From Pseudisothecium myosuroides (taxonomy: Eukaryota; Streptophyta; Bryopsida; Hypnales; Lembophyllaceae), in the NCBI GenBank assembly GCA_951799445.1, contig OX637295.1, positions 8,308,001 to 8,372,000 of the forward strand: a DNA stretch of 64,000 nucleotides, read 5' to 3'. A program made the position numbers and the translations under genes. Numbering within the stretch: the stretch's first letter is position 1; every line of letters starts with the position of its first letter. Below are positions 1-12,470 of this stretch, piece by piece. The notes beneath the pieces are model-generated. The model was not told the origin of the DNA, made no database searches, and worked only from the letters and a program-made list of their open reading frames with translations.

Positions 1-213
1 GGCAAAAAAAATTGCAAAATTAAAGAGTTGTTTACTCTTATCACCCCTAAATTTGGATTTAGATAGCCAAGCATTTGTAGACTATACTACAATTAGTATC
101 TTGTTTGACAACAACAATCATGCAACTAGAAGTAGAAATTGAATCCATCCATTCTATCAATAACCTTTAACTACCTATAGAACCACAAAGTGACTTATGG
201 ATGATTTTGAATG

Positions 214-720
214 ACCCCTAAAGTTCTATGACTATGTTTTCACCAAAAACTCTCAAAAATTGCCATTTTTAGTACAAGTACCAAATTGTTGAAAATAAAA
301 TTTTTCTGACACATATAACCTTAGGGTCTTCTAGTATGCTGACTTGAAAACATGTAGTAAAAATTTCAAAAATTTCCACCGCGTGGATTGCAAGAGAAAA
401 GCATTCAAATCCATTGAAATCATTTTTTTGGCCCTGCAAAAAACAAGGCAGTTGCACTTCACAAGCTCACTTTTCGATGGAAAAATGTCCAAAATGGTAG
501 TGCTTCTTTGGATTCTTTTTCCTAGAAAAGTTGACTATATGCTTAAAATTTTCTAGATCATTTGGAATTGCAAAACATATAGGAAAAAAATAGTAATTAG
601 AAAGAAGTAGAGAATGATTCAAAATACTAAATTGTTAAGAATTTAATTATGGAATTGCAAAATGCCAATACCAATGGTTGCAATGTTGTAATAAACAATC
701 TACAACCTATGATTTTATTT
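214..720 (-). mobile_element. Fragment of TTAA-family foldback element
   Basis: The segment opens with CCCCTAAAG and then follows, with many substitutions, the reverse complement of the right half of the complete element at 41388-42324 and of the terminal part near 46.5-46.8 kb. The expected TTAA before the terminus has decayed to ATGA. I cannot find the other end, so this is an old, truncated copy. It has no coding capacity. Confidence 0.6.
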
Positions 721-1385
721 TTTTCAAAAGTTATCAAAGCTTCTCATGTATATATAACTCTCTTCTTGAGATATCATTGACATTTCTCCAAAAGAAGATG
801 TAAAAAAATGGATTTCAAAAGGTGTTGTTAGTGTATTTTGGCAACTTCTGAAAAAGCAAATCACAAAAGATGTTTTTCTAGTGTACTTTGGCAATTTCTA
901 TGTCATTGCTCTTGATTTGGATTCCAGGTAGGAAAAATGATCTTTATTGAATTTGAATTCAACTAATGAATGATTTCAACATTTTATTACAATTTGAACA
1001 TTAGGTGTGTAACCATAGTCTACTAGTTTTTTTAATTTTAGAATAAAAAGGATCTCTAGTTTACACCATGATGTTCTATAATATAATATATGCCAATGAC
1101 AAAATTTTGAGATTTTTTAAGCGTATTTTGCATTTGATATAAGTTTTGTGCATTTTATCTTTCAAAAATTTAGAGTAATTTCAAATTTTTACAAGAAAAA
1201 CTGAAAATTTCAATATTTCTAGAGAAGATGCTGTCTTTTCAAAATTGTTTGCTGTCTTTTGGGTGGTTCAAAATTATGTGCTATCTTTTGGGTGGATAGT
1301 GAGCAAATGTGCATTGCAGGTGAATGTGAGCAAACCCAATTTAAATATATTTTTAAAATCCCCAACACCCCCTTTCTAACCATGC

Positions 1386-1440
1386 CAAACCCAAACGCGA
1401 ACCCAAACCCAAACCCAAACAAAATCCAAACCCTAACCAA
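1386..1440 (+). repeat. Telomere-like AAACCC simple repeat
   Basis: Short run of AAACCC/AACCCAAACCC units, ending in a single canonical plant AAACCCTAA. It is an interstitial degenerate array, too short and irregular to be a telomere. It lies inside an otherwise AT-rich gap. Confidence 0.7.
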
Positions 1441-1494
1441 TCCCCTATTTGTAATTTCCAAATGTACAGCCTACAACAAACGATATGGGTTTAC

Positions 1495-1665
1495 TTTTGT
1501 ATTTTTGTATCCGTATCATATTCTAATATCCGTATTGTTTTGTATTTTTGTATTCATATTGTATTCTAATATCCATATTGTTTTGTATTTTTATATCCGT
1601 ATCGTATTCTAATATCCGTACTGTATTGTATTTTTGATATGCATATCCGTATCATATTTCTGAAA
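1495..1665. repeat. Degenerate GTAT/CCGTAT tandem repeat
   Basis: Several imperfect copies of a roughly 30-bp unit built from TTTTTGTATCCGTATC and ATTCTAATATCCGTAT. It resembles the degenerate CGTAT-rich stretch at 13020-13135. Any ORF across it is an artefact of the repeat. Confidence 0.7.
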
Positions 1666-1747
1666 TTGGCTGAAATTCAAATGTATGGTTAGATTTGAAA
1701 TCTGAAAATGAATCTGAAATTCAGATCTACGGCAGGGGGTGGCAGTA

Positions 1748-1791
1748 GGGGTGGGTGGGGTGGGTGGGGTGGGTGGGGTGGGTGGGTGGGG
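1748..1791 (+). repeat. G-rich GGGTGGGG tract
   Basis: Near-pure alternation of GGGT and GGGGT on the plus strand, with more than four G-runs of at least three. It therefore meets the sequence rule for a G-quadruplex. A role is not shown; no gene start is near. Confidence 0.7.
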
Positions 1792-1896
1792 TAAAGATAA
1801 TCCACGACTCTTGTTGTGACTTGGGGGCGGGAGGAGGCCAAACCACATGTGCGTGTAATGACAGTAGATAGTGTGATTGCATCTTTGAAAAATAAA

Positions 1897-2043
1897 CTAA
1901 AGAAAATTCTACTCAAATATATTGAAAAATAGAATATACAACACAATGAGTTTTGAGGTTATTTTATAACTAAATTAAAAAAATTCTACTCACATCTATT
2001 GAAAAATAGAATATACAACGCAATGAACTTTGAGGTTATTTTC
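1897..2043. repeat. Direct tandem duplication, about 75-bp unit
   Basis: Two copies of a block containing ATTCTACTCA...TATTGAAAAATAGAATATACAA lie back to back. They differ by a few substitutions such as CACAATGAG versus CGCAATGAA. Non-coding. Confidence 0.75.
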
Positions 2044-2212
2044 ATGGTCATAGGGTCTGTCCTCCCCAAATGCGCCCTTGATCCAAATTTTTTTTAAACC
2101 TTTATAACTTTGTCAACTTGAACGATACAAAGTAAGCACCTCAAATGTGCTACTGAACCAAAACCACCACCACTTTTTTGGATACATCTCCAAAATCAAT
2201 GTCAGTTTTGTG

Positions 2213-2545
2213 TTGTAGTACTCCCAATAATCCTTCACATTTTGCAAAAGCCTTTCTTTTCTATTTTTTTCTTGATACTACTCACTCTCATCCTCCACAT
2301 TGAAATTAGCATCTATTTAGTCAATTTTTTGTTATAGTACTCCCAATAATCCTTCACAACTTGCAAAATCCTTTCTTTTCTATTTTTTTCTTGATACTAC
2401 TCACTCTTGAGGTAGCCAAAGTTGACACCCGTCTGCTTTGAAGGTAGTATATTGCACAAAATTCCGTAAACTAGTTCTGGGATCACTGGTGCCCATCTTA
2501 AAGGTAGCACATTGCACTAAATTCTATAAACTAGTTCTGCGATCA
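2213..2545. repeat. Tandem and dispersed repeat
   Basis: A block with TGTTGTAGTACTCCCAATAA and TTTCTTTTCTATTTTTTTCT occurs at about 2213-2290 and again at about 2332-2410. The second block plus its right flank (to the TTCTGGGATCACTGG motif) is found once more at about 10190-10375. A smaller duplication around CTAGTTCTG.GATCACTGGTGCCCA occurs within 2440-2560. Confidence 0.7.
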
Positions 2546-3526
2546 CTGGTGCCCACCTTATACACCGTTGCAGAGGGAGAATTAATACTACGCAGTGAAA
2601 GAATGGATGATTGAAAAAGATACTGCCCAGGCAGTTAACAAAAAAGGGTAAGCTGATAGAGCAAGGCGGATCTCAGGAGAAGACACTGAGAGCATGCTAT
2701 TTTCATCACCCCATCTCTAAACTTTAGCAATTGCAACAGATGGGTCACAATCCCTTTTTTTCAAGCTATGCTACAACAAGGTCAAGACCCCTCCTCTTCA
2801 AAAACATGGCAGCAGTCCCGCCCTTCCAGCGCCTCGATATCAATCCGCTACATGCCGTCAAACTTGACGTAAACATTTGCCCCGATTTCAGCAAACTGAT
2901 TCATAATGATTTCAGCAGTAGAAATATATACACTAAATTGTAAGTTTTAAGCAATAGAATTATATACACTAAACGTACGGTGCTGCAAGTAAAGCTATAA
3001 GCAAAGCTATAAGTAAAGCTATACGACCTCCTGGATCTTGTGAGCTACCTCCGAGTATTTAGCAATCGCAACAATCTTCGAATTTCATGATGATCGTGAA
3101 TGTCATATACTGCTGGATGCAACTGATGCAAAACTTTTTAGATCCTCAAATACATATTCTTAGTGCTCAAGATTTGATATATTCAATAGAATCTGGGCAC
3201 ATTTGAATAATATAAATTGTCAACAAAGTCAAGAGGATAACGTCTTTCAAGATGCCCCCTTCTGAAATTTCAGAAATGCGTAACTTAACTTAGACGGAGT
3301 ATAACATTCTTGAGCACCTGCCTTTAGAAGCAGCAATACCCCTAAAACAAGAAGACATGCCACTCATTAAGCATGCATGTTTCTACCCTACAGGAATGAA
3401 TGTCAAGACTTTGAGTCCTTCCATAGTGAAGAAGAGAGTTCTCCGCAATTGCTCAACGATGTTATAAACCCAAGCTAAGAAGAGTGCTGATGCTCAAGAA
3501 TGTTTTAAACTCAAGCAAAAAGCGGA
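2546..3526. other. Gap 3' of the SAP gene
   Basis: No gene with coding character is visible. The part nearest 3527 probably holds the 3' untranslated region of the minus-strand gene. A short triplication of AAGCTATAAGCAAAGCTATA is seen near 2990-3020. Confidence 0.4.
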
Positions 3527-6500
3527 CTAAAGATGTCTTGGGCAACTCCCTCGAGTTGAACCATTCTTAAAACAGCACACAGCACATGACTGTGTTGTAC
3601 AATGCTTGGCACCCGCCTTCTCACACCCACGGTTGGAGCATGCAATATGTACGATCCGGTGGTCGTGAAAAGTACTTGAAGCTGAGGCAGGGTGAACCAC
3701 ATTGCCAAGCTGCTGCACCTGAGCTGCCCTTCCCTGTTGCATAGAACTCTGCAAAGGATGGGTTACTGGAGGAACCGCTGACTGCCCTGTATGTGAGGAT
3801 GCTGTAATGCAGCTGCCTTGAGAAACCTCCTGTTGAGGGTGCCTTGATTCGCCTGGGCGGTTTCCAGCATGTGAGGATGATGCAGTGCTGATTACATAGA
3901 TGTTATGTTGGATGAGACTTCGCTCCTGCTGTTTGGAACTCTGAGTTGTTGGAGGAATGCTGCGAGATAAATCTCCTTGGTGTCGAGGCTTCGAGTGTCC
4001 CCTTGAGCCTGGCCTAGATCTGGACCTCCCTGTTTTGTTCCAGGAAACGATAATAAGCATGCGAAATCTTATTTGCCTAAACTTTGCTATTACAGCACAT
4101 TATTGTAACCCAAATGGATGACTATATTTAATTAAAATACGAGTCTTGCTGTAGTAAATGAGCACCCTGACAAGGTCCCAAGAACACGACACAGGTATGG
4201 AGGATAAAGAGAGTTGGAATAGACCTGCATCACAAGGAGACCGACTAGAACGACACAGATGAAATTTGGATGAAGTTACAAGGATTGGGTAATCAAGAAT
4301 CATTAGAAGAAAACATCGCAGATTTGGCCCGAGTTCCATTCAGCATCGAGTTGACAAAACACATGTATCAAGATGTCTTACTTCTATCAAGATTCTGCCA
4401 ACTAGTCCAGGTATTATCACGTAGTACATCTACTTTTTGCAAAACTGAAGTTCTCCAGAAGTTGTGCAATAGTGAACACACGGAACTTCTTCTCGTGGAT
4501 TACAGAGTACCAAATGATTATAGAATTTCTTCAAATGGAACTGAAAATACTAAAAAGTACAGACCTCTTGAACCCGACGCTGTTCGCCTCGTCGCTCGAG
4601 CTTCCTCACCACGAGCATGCTTCTCGGCCAGCACCTTCTTTCTAACCTCTTCATCAATCCATGGCTGCTCAAGGTGTCACAGGACAAATCATTGCCACTG
4701 TCATTACTACATGACTCGTAAAAGCAATGTAGTCTACATTGCAAACGTGTTGTACTTCAGAAAATGGAGAAGTCGAAAATCACACCTGTCTCGAAGTATG
4801 CATGCGATATAAATTGCGGCCTTTTATTTGAAGCGGGCGCATGACATAAAAGGGCATCGTACCGGTGCTCCACAAGACCTCAATCTATCACATCGCAGAC
4901 GAAGATGACCCCCATAGCACATATGTTAGGCTCCCCAATTCATTTGGTTGCCGATACGTGTGCTACGCCGAGAGTGCACAAGACTTAACACATTCCAAAA
5001 CAATAGAGGCATTAAAAAGGGAAAAGAAGCTCTCATAAGCTACTCACAGATGAATCAAAAGTCAACTGTCACACTACAAGATGAGAAACTTCAAAATTTA
5101 CTCACTGTAAATGTATGTTGCTGCTTTTCGGCACCGTAGCTCTCATTCACAACTTTACCAGCCACCCAACGCTTTCCCAAAGGTGGGCCACTGGCGCCTC
5201 GCTTAACGATATCATACCTACCCCAGCGTGATGGTCATTCGTCACTACTGTGAGGCAAAACTCGATAAAAAAGTGAGCAGCACCACACAAATCATATGCT
5301 ACACGCTCTGCCAATGGCGACTACATTGGACTATCTAAGGGGTTAAGCTTCTGAAAAGAATCTGCAAAACACATAATCTACTAAGTATACTCACCTATAA
5401 AGTAGAAAGCAGGTTCCAATCCTCGACAATAACAAAAGGTCACTAGACACTCGCAATCAATACCAAATATCAAATAACCGCGGCACATAAAGCTCTCCCT
5501 AGCAAGACAGGACAAACATCCGACCCAAAAGTATAGAGGCTCACGAATCATAAACGTTTTGCGAAAATAGCACAGTGTCTCCAAGACATACGTCACCTGC
5601 GAGTAAACATCACCTTCTTTGAGAAAAGACGTCACATTGCATCCGAAATGGCATCTCATAGCACTCATCGCAAATACATGAGCAAACTGAAGCGGAAGAT
5701 GGGCTATATACACTTCATGAACATGAACCAGGGTGCTGAACTTTACCTTTGCAATTGATGGTAAAGGACGATTTCGGATAAATGACTTGTCCTTGCCCAT
5801 CCTTGATTCTGGAAAACACAGACCACAAAAAAGGGTCGTTACATTGATGAAAAATAAACCTGAAACAGGTCACTTTCCTCTTGCTACCCATGAAGAGATG
5901 ATCATTGACCAATAATTTGATAAATGATGAAATAACTAATATGCTACAAGAAACAGCGGACCAGGTAAAAGCATGCTCCCATTACACAAAGTTTGGGGGA
6001 CAGGGAAAGTTCTTACTTTAAATGCTGTTCGATCCGGCTCAACAGGACCTCCTTTAAACCAGATATGCGTAACCCATGGTGGCGCAAATAGGCTTTCAGA
6101 TGGTCGACTTTGAGTTTCTTCAATTCACCACCTTCTGCACCAAGCTGATTGCTCTGAGACTTCACAACAGCCAACCATTCCGTGAAAATAATAAAGCAAT
6201 GACTTTCCTACCAATATTTTGAACAAAACCAACCGTACACACCTTTAATTACTTGCATGAGTTCATCCAACAATGCTGATGCTTCACGACCAAGAGTCCT
6301 GCTTATTTCTTCTTGCTCTCCTGCGAATTCACGGTCCGTAATGTTGTCACCTTCGTCTCCTTCTTCACTGAACCAGCATAAAAATTTCAGGCAACCAAAA
6401 ATGCACTTGCAGAAGACAGAAACTCGTCAGTTACCCTCCAGAATGCAACTTCAGATTATATGATCTGTCATTGTTTTCAGAGGGCCTTCTGAACATGTTA

Positions 6501-7603
6501 ACCCCTATAGGACCAAGGGTTCATGTTTTTAAAATGACCAGTTCGATTTATCGTATTGTGAAAATGGTAGACTTCAAATGGAGCTAAAGTTATCTTTAAA
6601 GTTGTGAAGAACATTGCATTTGCTGGTGAGAGAATCCATAAAACTGGAAAACAAAAATCTCCATATGAACTACTCAATACTGCTAAAAAACATGAGGATC
6701 AGTTTGGTCTTCTTGGCTAAAATTCTGAGTGAAATGTTACTCCCACAAAAAAAAAAAAAAAAAAAATTCAATTATTTACTATTTTATTTCTCTCTATTTA
6801 AATCAAATTTATATAGAAAGTAGGCCAATATGATAATCAATTTACGCGGGAATGTAACTCGCTATTTAAAACGTTTATTTAACGCTTATAACGCTCTTTA
6901 GAGTATAAGAGCACACCTGAATTGATCGTATTGTAAAAATGATGGAATTCAAAAGGGGTTGAGCATTATGTTACTAGAATAAGTGAAGAGCACAGCTGTG
7001 TTGATGAAAAATCAAATAAACTTGAAAAAAACAAATCCTACTCAAAACTGGTAAACCAAAACGAGGCTCAATTTGGTCTGCTCAGTTAAAATTCAAAGTG
7101 AAACGTTACCCCCAATGCATGAATTTGAATTGAAGAGTATAAGAGCACGCCTGAGTTGAATTGATCATACTGAGAATACTATACCTCTACTTGTGTTGAG
7201 GAGAAAATAAGTAAATAAACACACACCTGCTGCTTGTACGGGAAGCTTCCGCAAACGACCTCCCCATTCTCCCCTCCACCTCCTTCGGCACTGCGTTCAA
7301 GACAGTTCCTGTCGCCCGTGACTTCCCGTTGCTGTCGTCTTTCAACTTGAGCGATCCGAGCTCATGCGACACGGCGTCCACCACATCGAACCCCATCACC
7401 TCCACCGTCAGAACCTCCTCCGAATCCTTACCGTTGCGCTTGCTAGTCTTCACTCTCAGGCCTGTTCGAATTCTTTTCGGGGCCCTTCTCTCCGTCGCTG
7501 TCAATGCATCGTAGCCATGGGGTACCACCACCTTCGCAGGCTCCTTCACCGGATTCTTCACAGTTCTGCCTGATCTTCCCACGGAACTCTCCGTTTCACC
7601 CAT
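3527..7603 (-). CDS. SAP-domain protein with conserved C-terminal module, nine coding exons
   Basis: Nine exons join in frame: 7603-7227, 6367-6253, 6159-6017, 5808-5747, 5596-5545, 5217-5106, 4884-4786, 4664-4565 and 4029-3527, giving 520 residues. All junctions are GT..AG and every phase matches. Residues about 178-212 form a SAP motif (LKAYLRHHGL then SGLKEVLLSRIEQHL), a fold that binds DNA or RNA in nuclear proteins. About 213-345 is the module that follows SAP in plant proteins of unknown role, with KDGQGQVIYPKSSFTINCKG, GDVCLGDTVLFSQNVYD, ESYGAEKQQHTFTIEVLW, KGRNLYRM and VLAEKHARG. I recall it being catalogued as DUF7699 but could not check. The tail is Arg/Ser- and Gln-rich and ends in a Cys/His cluster (NRGCEKAGAKHCTTQSCAVC, then CPRHL) that could bind zinc. 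Exon 3 could start at 6207 instead, adding 16 residues, but that leaves a 45-nt intron. Likely a nuclear nucleic-acid-binding protein; the process is unknown. Confidence 0.82.
6498..7180. repeat. Degenerate repeats in SAP intron 1, with one TTAA-family end
   Basis: TTAACCCCTATAGGACCAAGG at 6498 matches the end of the TTAA family. The rest of the intron has diverged repeats (GATTTATCGTATTGTGAAAATG at about 6545, a close copy at about 6925, another near 7165) and an A-run at about 6747-6767. No second terminus is recognised. Confidence 0.45.
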
Positions 7604-7814
7604 CGGTTTCCCCGCCCTGAAGAACCCGCGCCAATTATACCAAACTCCAACGAAAGCTCCTCAAAACTAAGAAACAACAAAAGAAGGTAATCCATTTGCA
7701 ATCCACATTAACCACTCATCACACAGACAAACTCCTCAAAACTATATAAACTACACAAGAAGGTAATTAATACATTTGCAGCATTTCATTTGCAAGCGCG
7801 GGATTTTGCACCTC

Positions 7815-8865
7815 CAGAGTGAAAATGAAGTCATACGGGAATTCAACAACCAAATTAATACGACATTAAACAGGGATTACAATCCCAAACAACATAACGG
7901 GTCAAATACTGAAAATCACAAATGGGAATTATATATGCTCCGATCCATTAATCTCACTCAGGGATTCTTAAGAACCTCCCTCTGAGCTTCATTACGATAG
8001 CAAATTGAGCATTTGCAACTGATGATCGTCGTCAAGAACCGAAATTACTACCCACAAACATTAATTGACACTCCCTTTCTCCCGAACTAATCAGACGTAA
8101 GAAGCTCAAATCAGCGTCCCAGCACGAGCGGAAAGAAATCCTAACTGCTAAACCCTGTGGAGACAACAATGGGAGTGAAAATGAAGGCATACGGGAATTC
8201 AACAACCAAATTAATAGGACATTAGACGGGGATTACAATTACAATCAACGTAACGGATCAAACATTGAAAATCAGAAACGGGAGTTACATATGCTCCGAT
8301 CCATAAAATCTTACTCAGGGATTTTTAACAACCTCCCTGTGAGCTTCAAGACGATAGCAAATTGGGCATTTGCAACTGACGATCGTCGTCATGAACCGAA
8401 ATTACTACCCACAAACACTAATTAACACTCCCTCCCTTCAGATCTTATCAGACGTAAGAAGCTCAAATCAGCGTCCCAGCACGAGCGGAAAGAAATCCTA
8501 ACTGCTAAACCCTTAAAAGACAACAATGGGAGTGAAAATGAAGCCATACGGGAATTCAACAACCAAATTAATAGGACATTACACAGGAATTACAATCACA
8601 AACAACATAACGGGGCAAATATTGAAAATCAGAAACGGGAATTATATATGCTCATTAATCTCGCTAATACATTCTTCGCAGCTTGAATACGGTAGCAAAT
8701 TGCAACTGACGATCGTCGTCATGAACCTAAATTACTACCCACAAACACTAATTAGCACTCCCTCCCGATCTAATCAGACGTAAAGAAGCTCAAATCAGCG
8801 TCCCAGCACGAGCGGAAAGAACCCCTAAATGCTAAACCCTGTGAAGACGACAATGGGAGTTACAA
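7815..8865. repeat. Three-copy tandem array upstream of the SAP gene, unit about 355 bp
   Basis: Each unit contains GTGAAAATGAAG.CATACGGG (near 7820, 8172 and 8530), then a TTAATA/GACATTA stretch, GACGATCGTCGTC, and AGCGTCCCAGCACGAGCGGA before CTGCTAAACCC. Copies differ by substitutions and small indels; the third is shortest. The array begins about 200 bp 5' of the SAP start codon, so it may overlap its promoter or 5' UTR. No ORF is conserved between copies. Confidence 0.85.
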
Positions 8866-10189
8866 TTGACGAACCTTTGATCTCCACAAGAGTACGTGAG
8901 AGTACGTGACCTGCAATGTAGAAGAAGAGCTAAACGTGCACCTTGGATTCACGAATTCAGAAGAAGCTGGAGATGCTGGGCTCCTGATTTCTACATGAAG
9001 CTCAAATCAGAACCTAAGTTTAAGTTAAGTTCAGCTTGTTGCTGCTGCCATGGCGATGGCGGTTCAAGAGTCTAGTTGAAGAGCAATGGCTGGAAATTCG
9101 AATTTTCAAAAGCTCAGGGAGGCCGAACGCCAAAGAGTTGGTGGCCGTTTTGGAGTGGCCATCACACCGACGACATTCAATTGCGGACGGATGCTTCATC
9201 CATCGTTCATCCATCACCGTTCATCCATTTCCAATTACGGTCACATTTGGCAAGAATTTTGTAATTCTTTGTTAAAACAGCGCCACATGTCGTCTTGTGG
9301 ATGGATTGGTGAGTAGTTTTGGGTGGTGTGGACTTTTCAGATCCGACATGCCAATTTTGGATCAATTATGGAAGGGTGATTTTATATCTATTCAAGATAA
9401 TTTCTTATATTTCATTAGATAAAAAGAAGACAAAATTTTCAAAGTAATCGTTACACATTCAGTATTTAGTTTGAACAAATGTTGGATAGTCCTATCAAAT
9501 ATTGCGTTTTTTTTCTTACCATTTTTTGGTTCAAAAATGCACACTTGTGAACAATAAGGTTCTTAAGACTTTTTTGACCATAGAACTTTTCATTCATCCA
9601 AATCAATGCTTGACTATTAAAAAATCATACTTTATGTATATTGATTTGATGAAATATAGATAAATAATATATAATAATATTTATAAAGATATAAGCAAAA
9701 ATATGCAAAATTTCAAGAAAGGATTCAGATGCTAAGGGGTTACTTTGAGCACTTCTTTGTTGAATCTTATTTTCATTTATAGGTATTTTAAAAAAATTAT
9801 TGATTTTAGATTGATGTAGAGGAGGCTTTACATTGTGAAAAGTTTGCATAAGGTAAATGTACATTTCAGCAAAAAAAAAAAGTTGATAATACAGGAAGAG
9901 ATTCTTCATTTTAGAGGGGATCAACACAACTATTAAGTACAATCCAGTTTAAATTTTTAAATTTTTAAACATTTGCCATGTCGCACATAGACGCAAACCT
10001 ATGATTTTATTTGTTGAGAGGTATTGTAAGTAGTGATCCCTAAATTGGCTAAAATTAGCTAAATTTTTACCAAAAAAATCCTTGCGCTACTAGTACATTG
10101 AAAAAAGGGCCTTCAATGGAGACATTTCAGCCAAAACTGCAATAAACAATTGAATTTGATAGCCAATTTGCAACTTCCTTTACATTGGA
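8866..10189. other. Intergenic stretch without recognised gene
   Basis: About 8866-9320 is less AT-rich and has short overlapping ORFs on both strands, none with family resemblance. The rest is AT-rich and featureless. Confidence 0.4.
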
Positions 10190-10375
10190 ATTAGCATCTA
10201 TTTAGTTAGTTTTGTATTATAGTACTTCAAATAATCCTTTACAACTTGCAAAATCCTTTCTTTTCTATTCTTTTTTATACTACTCACTCTCAAGGTAGTC
10301 AAAGTTGGTGTTTGTCTATCTTGAAGGTAGCATACTGCACTAAATTCAATAAACTAGTTTTGGGATCACTAATTG
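10190..10375. repeat. Dispersed copy of the 2.3-2.5 kb repeat
   Basis: Aligns by eye with 2306-2545, from ATTAGCATCTATTTAGT through AATCCTTTCTTTTCTATT to CTAGTTTTGGGATCACT. The copies are clearly diverged, so the duplication is not recent. Confidence 0.7.
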
Positions 10376-10502
10376 TAATTTTTTGAAAAAACAAATATTT
10401 TCAAAATAGTCATCATTTTTGAATGGATGAAATTGCCAATAATCACCTTTAAAGTTTTAATTAACATAGGATGACATTGCTAGACTTGAATGATTGTATG
10501 TA

Positions 10503-11367
10503 CAGTGGGGGCCAATAATCTTACAAACTGCTTATTGTGCCATTCATAAAAATTTTGCGTAGTATAAAAAAGAATTGAAATTTTTCATCTTGCATTATTA
10601 ACACTCAATTTTTACGCAATTCCAATCAAGCATACCAAATTTCAGTTTCAAAAAATGAAAATTCCATTTTTGGTAAATTTTTTCATTTCATTTGTATGGT
10701 TTTACACGATAATTCATTGAAAAACATTGTTGATGAATTTTTTAATCCAATTGTGGAGATATGTAGGAAACATCTATAAAATCATATTTACTTTAACAAG
10801 CATCTCTAAAAAAGTTTCACAATTCCCTCTATAGAGATTTCAACGTTGAGGTGACAATAATTAATTTTGGAAAATACATATCTTTTTATTGTAATTAGAT
10901 TTGGCAAGGTAATTGTACCGTCATGTTCAAATGTAGAAAATTAGATAGAGTGTAAGGGTCAAATAGCAAAATCTAGTTGAAATATGAAGATAATTTTTTT
11001 ATAAAGTTTGATCATATGGCTCCTCACATTGAATTCTTCCTAAATTATATTTTTATTACTTAATTGGGGATGTTTTTTAATATGAATGATGTGCATATAG
11101 ATGTTTCCTACATATATATGCAATAGAATTAAAAAATTCATTATCCATTTTTTTCAATAATATTACATAAAATCATAAAATTGACTTTAAAATTCATCAA
11201 AAATAGAATTTTGTTTTTTTGAAACTAAAATTTGGTTTGTTTAATTGGGATTGTGTAAGATGTCAGTATTAATTATGCAGGATAAAAAGCTCCAATTCTA
11301 TTCTAGACTATACAATTTTTTTATAAATGGCACAATAGGCACTTTATAAGATTATTGGACCTGACTG
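10503..11367. mobile_element. Mariner-like foldback element (non-autonomous)
   Basis: The left end reads TA|CAGTGGGGGCCAATAATCTTA. The right end, read on the other strand, is CAGTCAGGTCCAATAATCTTA after TA. Inverted homology continues inward for about 280 bp on each side (GGCACAATAGGCA versus TGCTTATTGTGCC, and ATGTTTCCTACAT on both arms). CAGT termini with a TA duplication are the hallmark of Tc1/mariner/Stowaway elements. It is 865 bp with no transposase ORF. Confidence 0.75.
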
Positions 11368-12178
11368 TATATTTGGATGGATACATATTGTTTTAAATTT
11401 CATTAATGCCTTACATATTTATACATGTAAATAGCTTTAATAATTTGTATAAGCTTGCAAATTTTACAATACTAACTTATCCTATGTTAGTGTGTTCAAC
11501 ACTAATTTAACAATTAGCTACACTATGAGAGGCACTATCCTTGTAGGAGTAGCTCAAACACATTTTAAGGAAGATCCTATTTAAACTTCTTCAAATAAAA
11601 GTAGCCTATGTCAATGCAAAACCTTCTCTCTTTTGGTCCAAAGCCACATTTATTTACTCTCTTGAATAATGAATGAAAGTTGTAAAATTTAGAAAAAAAC
11701 CCTTGAAATTTGTTTTCGAAATGGGTCTCAATTAGATAAAGTTGCCTTTTAACAAAATTGTAGGCAAACAATTTTAGATCCATGAGTGTGCCCGTTGTTC
11801 ATTATTGTAAAGACAAAATAGATATTTTATTTGGCACTTAAACTTCTATTATATATAAAGTTTGCATCAAATTTATTTGACAAGAATTTCATTATGAATC
11901 AAATAATGCATTAAAAATAAGGAACTCCATAAAGAACTATTGAAAGTGTCATTACTATGCACTTAGATTTCTGCCATAGACTACCAATAGATTTGTCTTT
12001 AAATTATTATCAAAATAAATATCAACTTCAAAGAAAATTATCTTTTCAAAATATTCTGTGGGTATAAGAAAAAAAATTCATGAATATTGACAAAAACACA
12101 TATTTACCTAATTGAATGTTTTACAAGATTTTTTTAATTCAATACAACTATGTAAAACCTTCTCGGAACTCACACACC
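11368..12178. other. AT-rich gap, nothing recognised
   Basis: No gene, repeat family or RNA is identified here. Confidence 0.4.
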
Positions 12179-12470
12179 ACTACACAAAATAGTGAAATTA
12201 GATTGCCCCATACTAATTTCTCGACATTTGACACTAAATAAATATTTTCTCTTATTGTGCAAGAATACACTACTTTTAAATAAGGTATTGTTGGAATTTA
12301 GACTTATGAACCTCCATGTGTACAAATGGAAGTATTTGTAAAAATATTTATTGACTTTGAAGGCTTGTAGAGTAACTTTCTTAGGGTAAGGCAACCTAAT
12401 TGTTAAGGCAACCTAATTGTTAAGGCAACCTAATTGTTAAGCGCAACCTAATTTCACTATTTTGTGTAGA
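12179..12470. mobile_element. Small foldback element containing a 19-bp tandem repeat
   Basis: CTACACAAAATAGTGAAATT near 12179 is matched in inverse orientation by AATTTCACTATTTTGTGTAG ending at about 12470, giving terminal repeats of about 27 bp. Next to the right arm, a 19-bp unit (TAAGGCAACCTAATTGT) is repeated about four times at 12386-12455. The size and structure suit a MITE; no target duplication was found. Confidence 0.6.
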
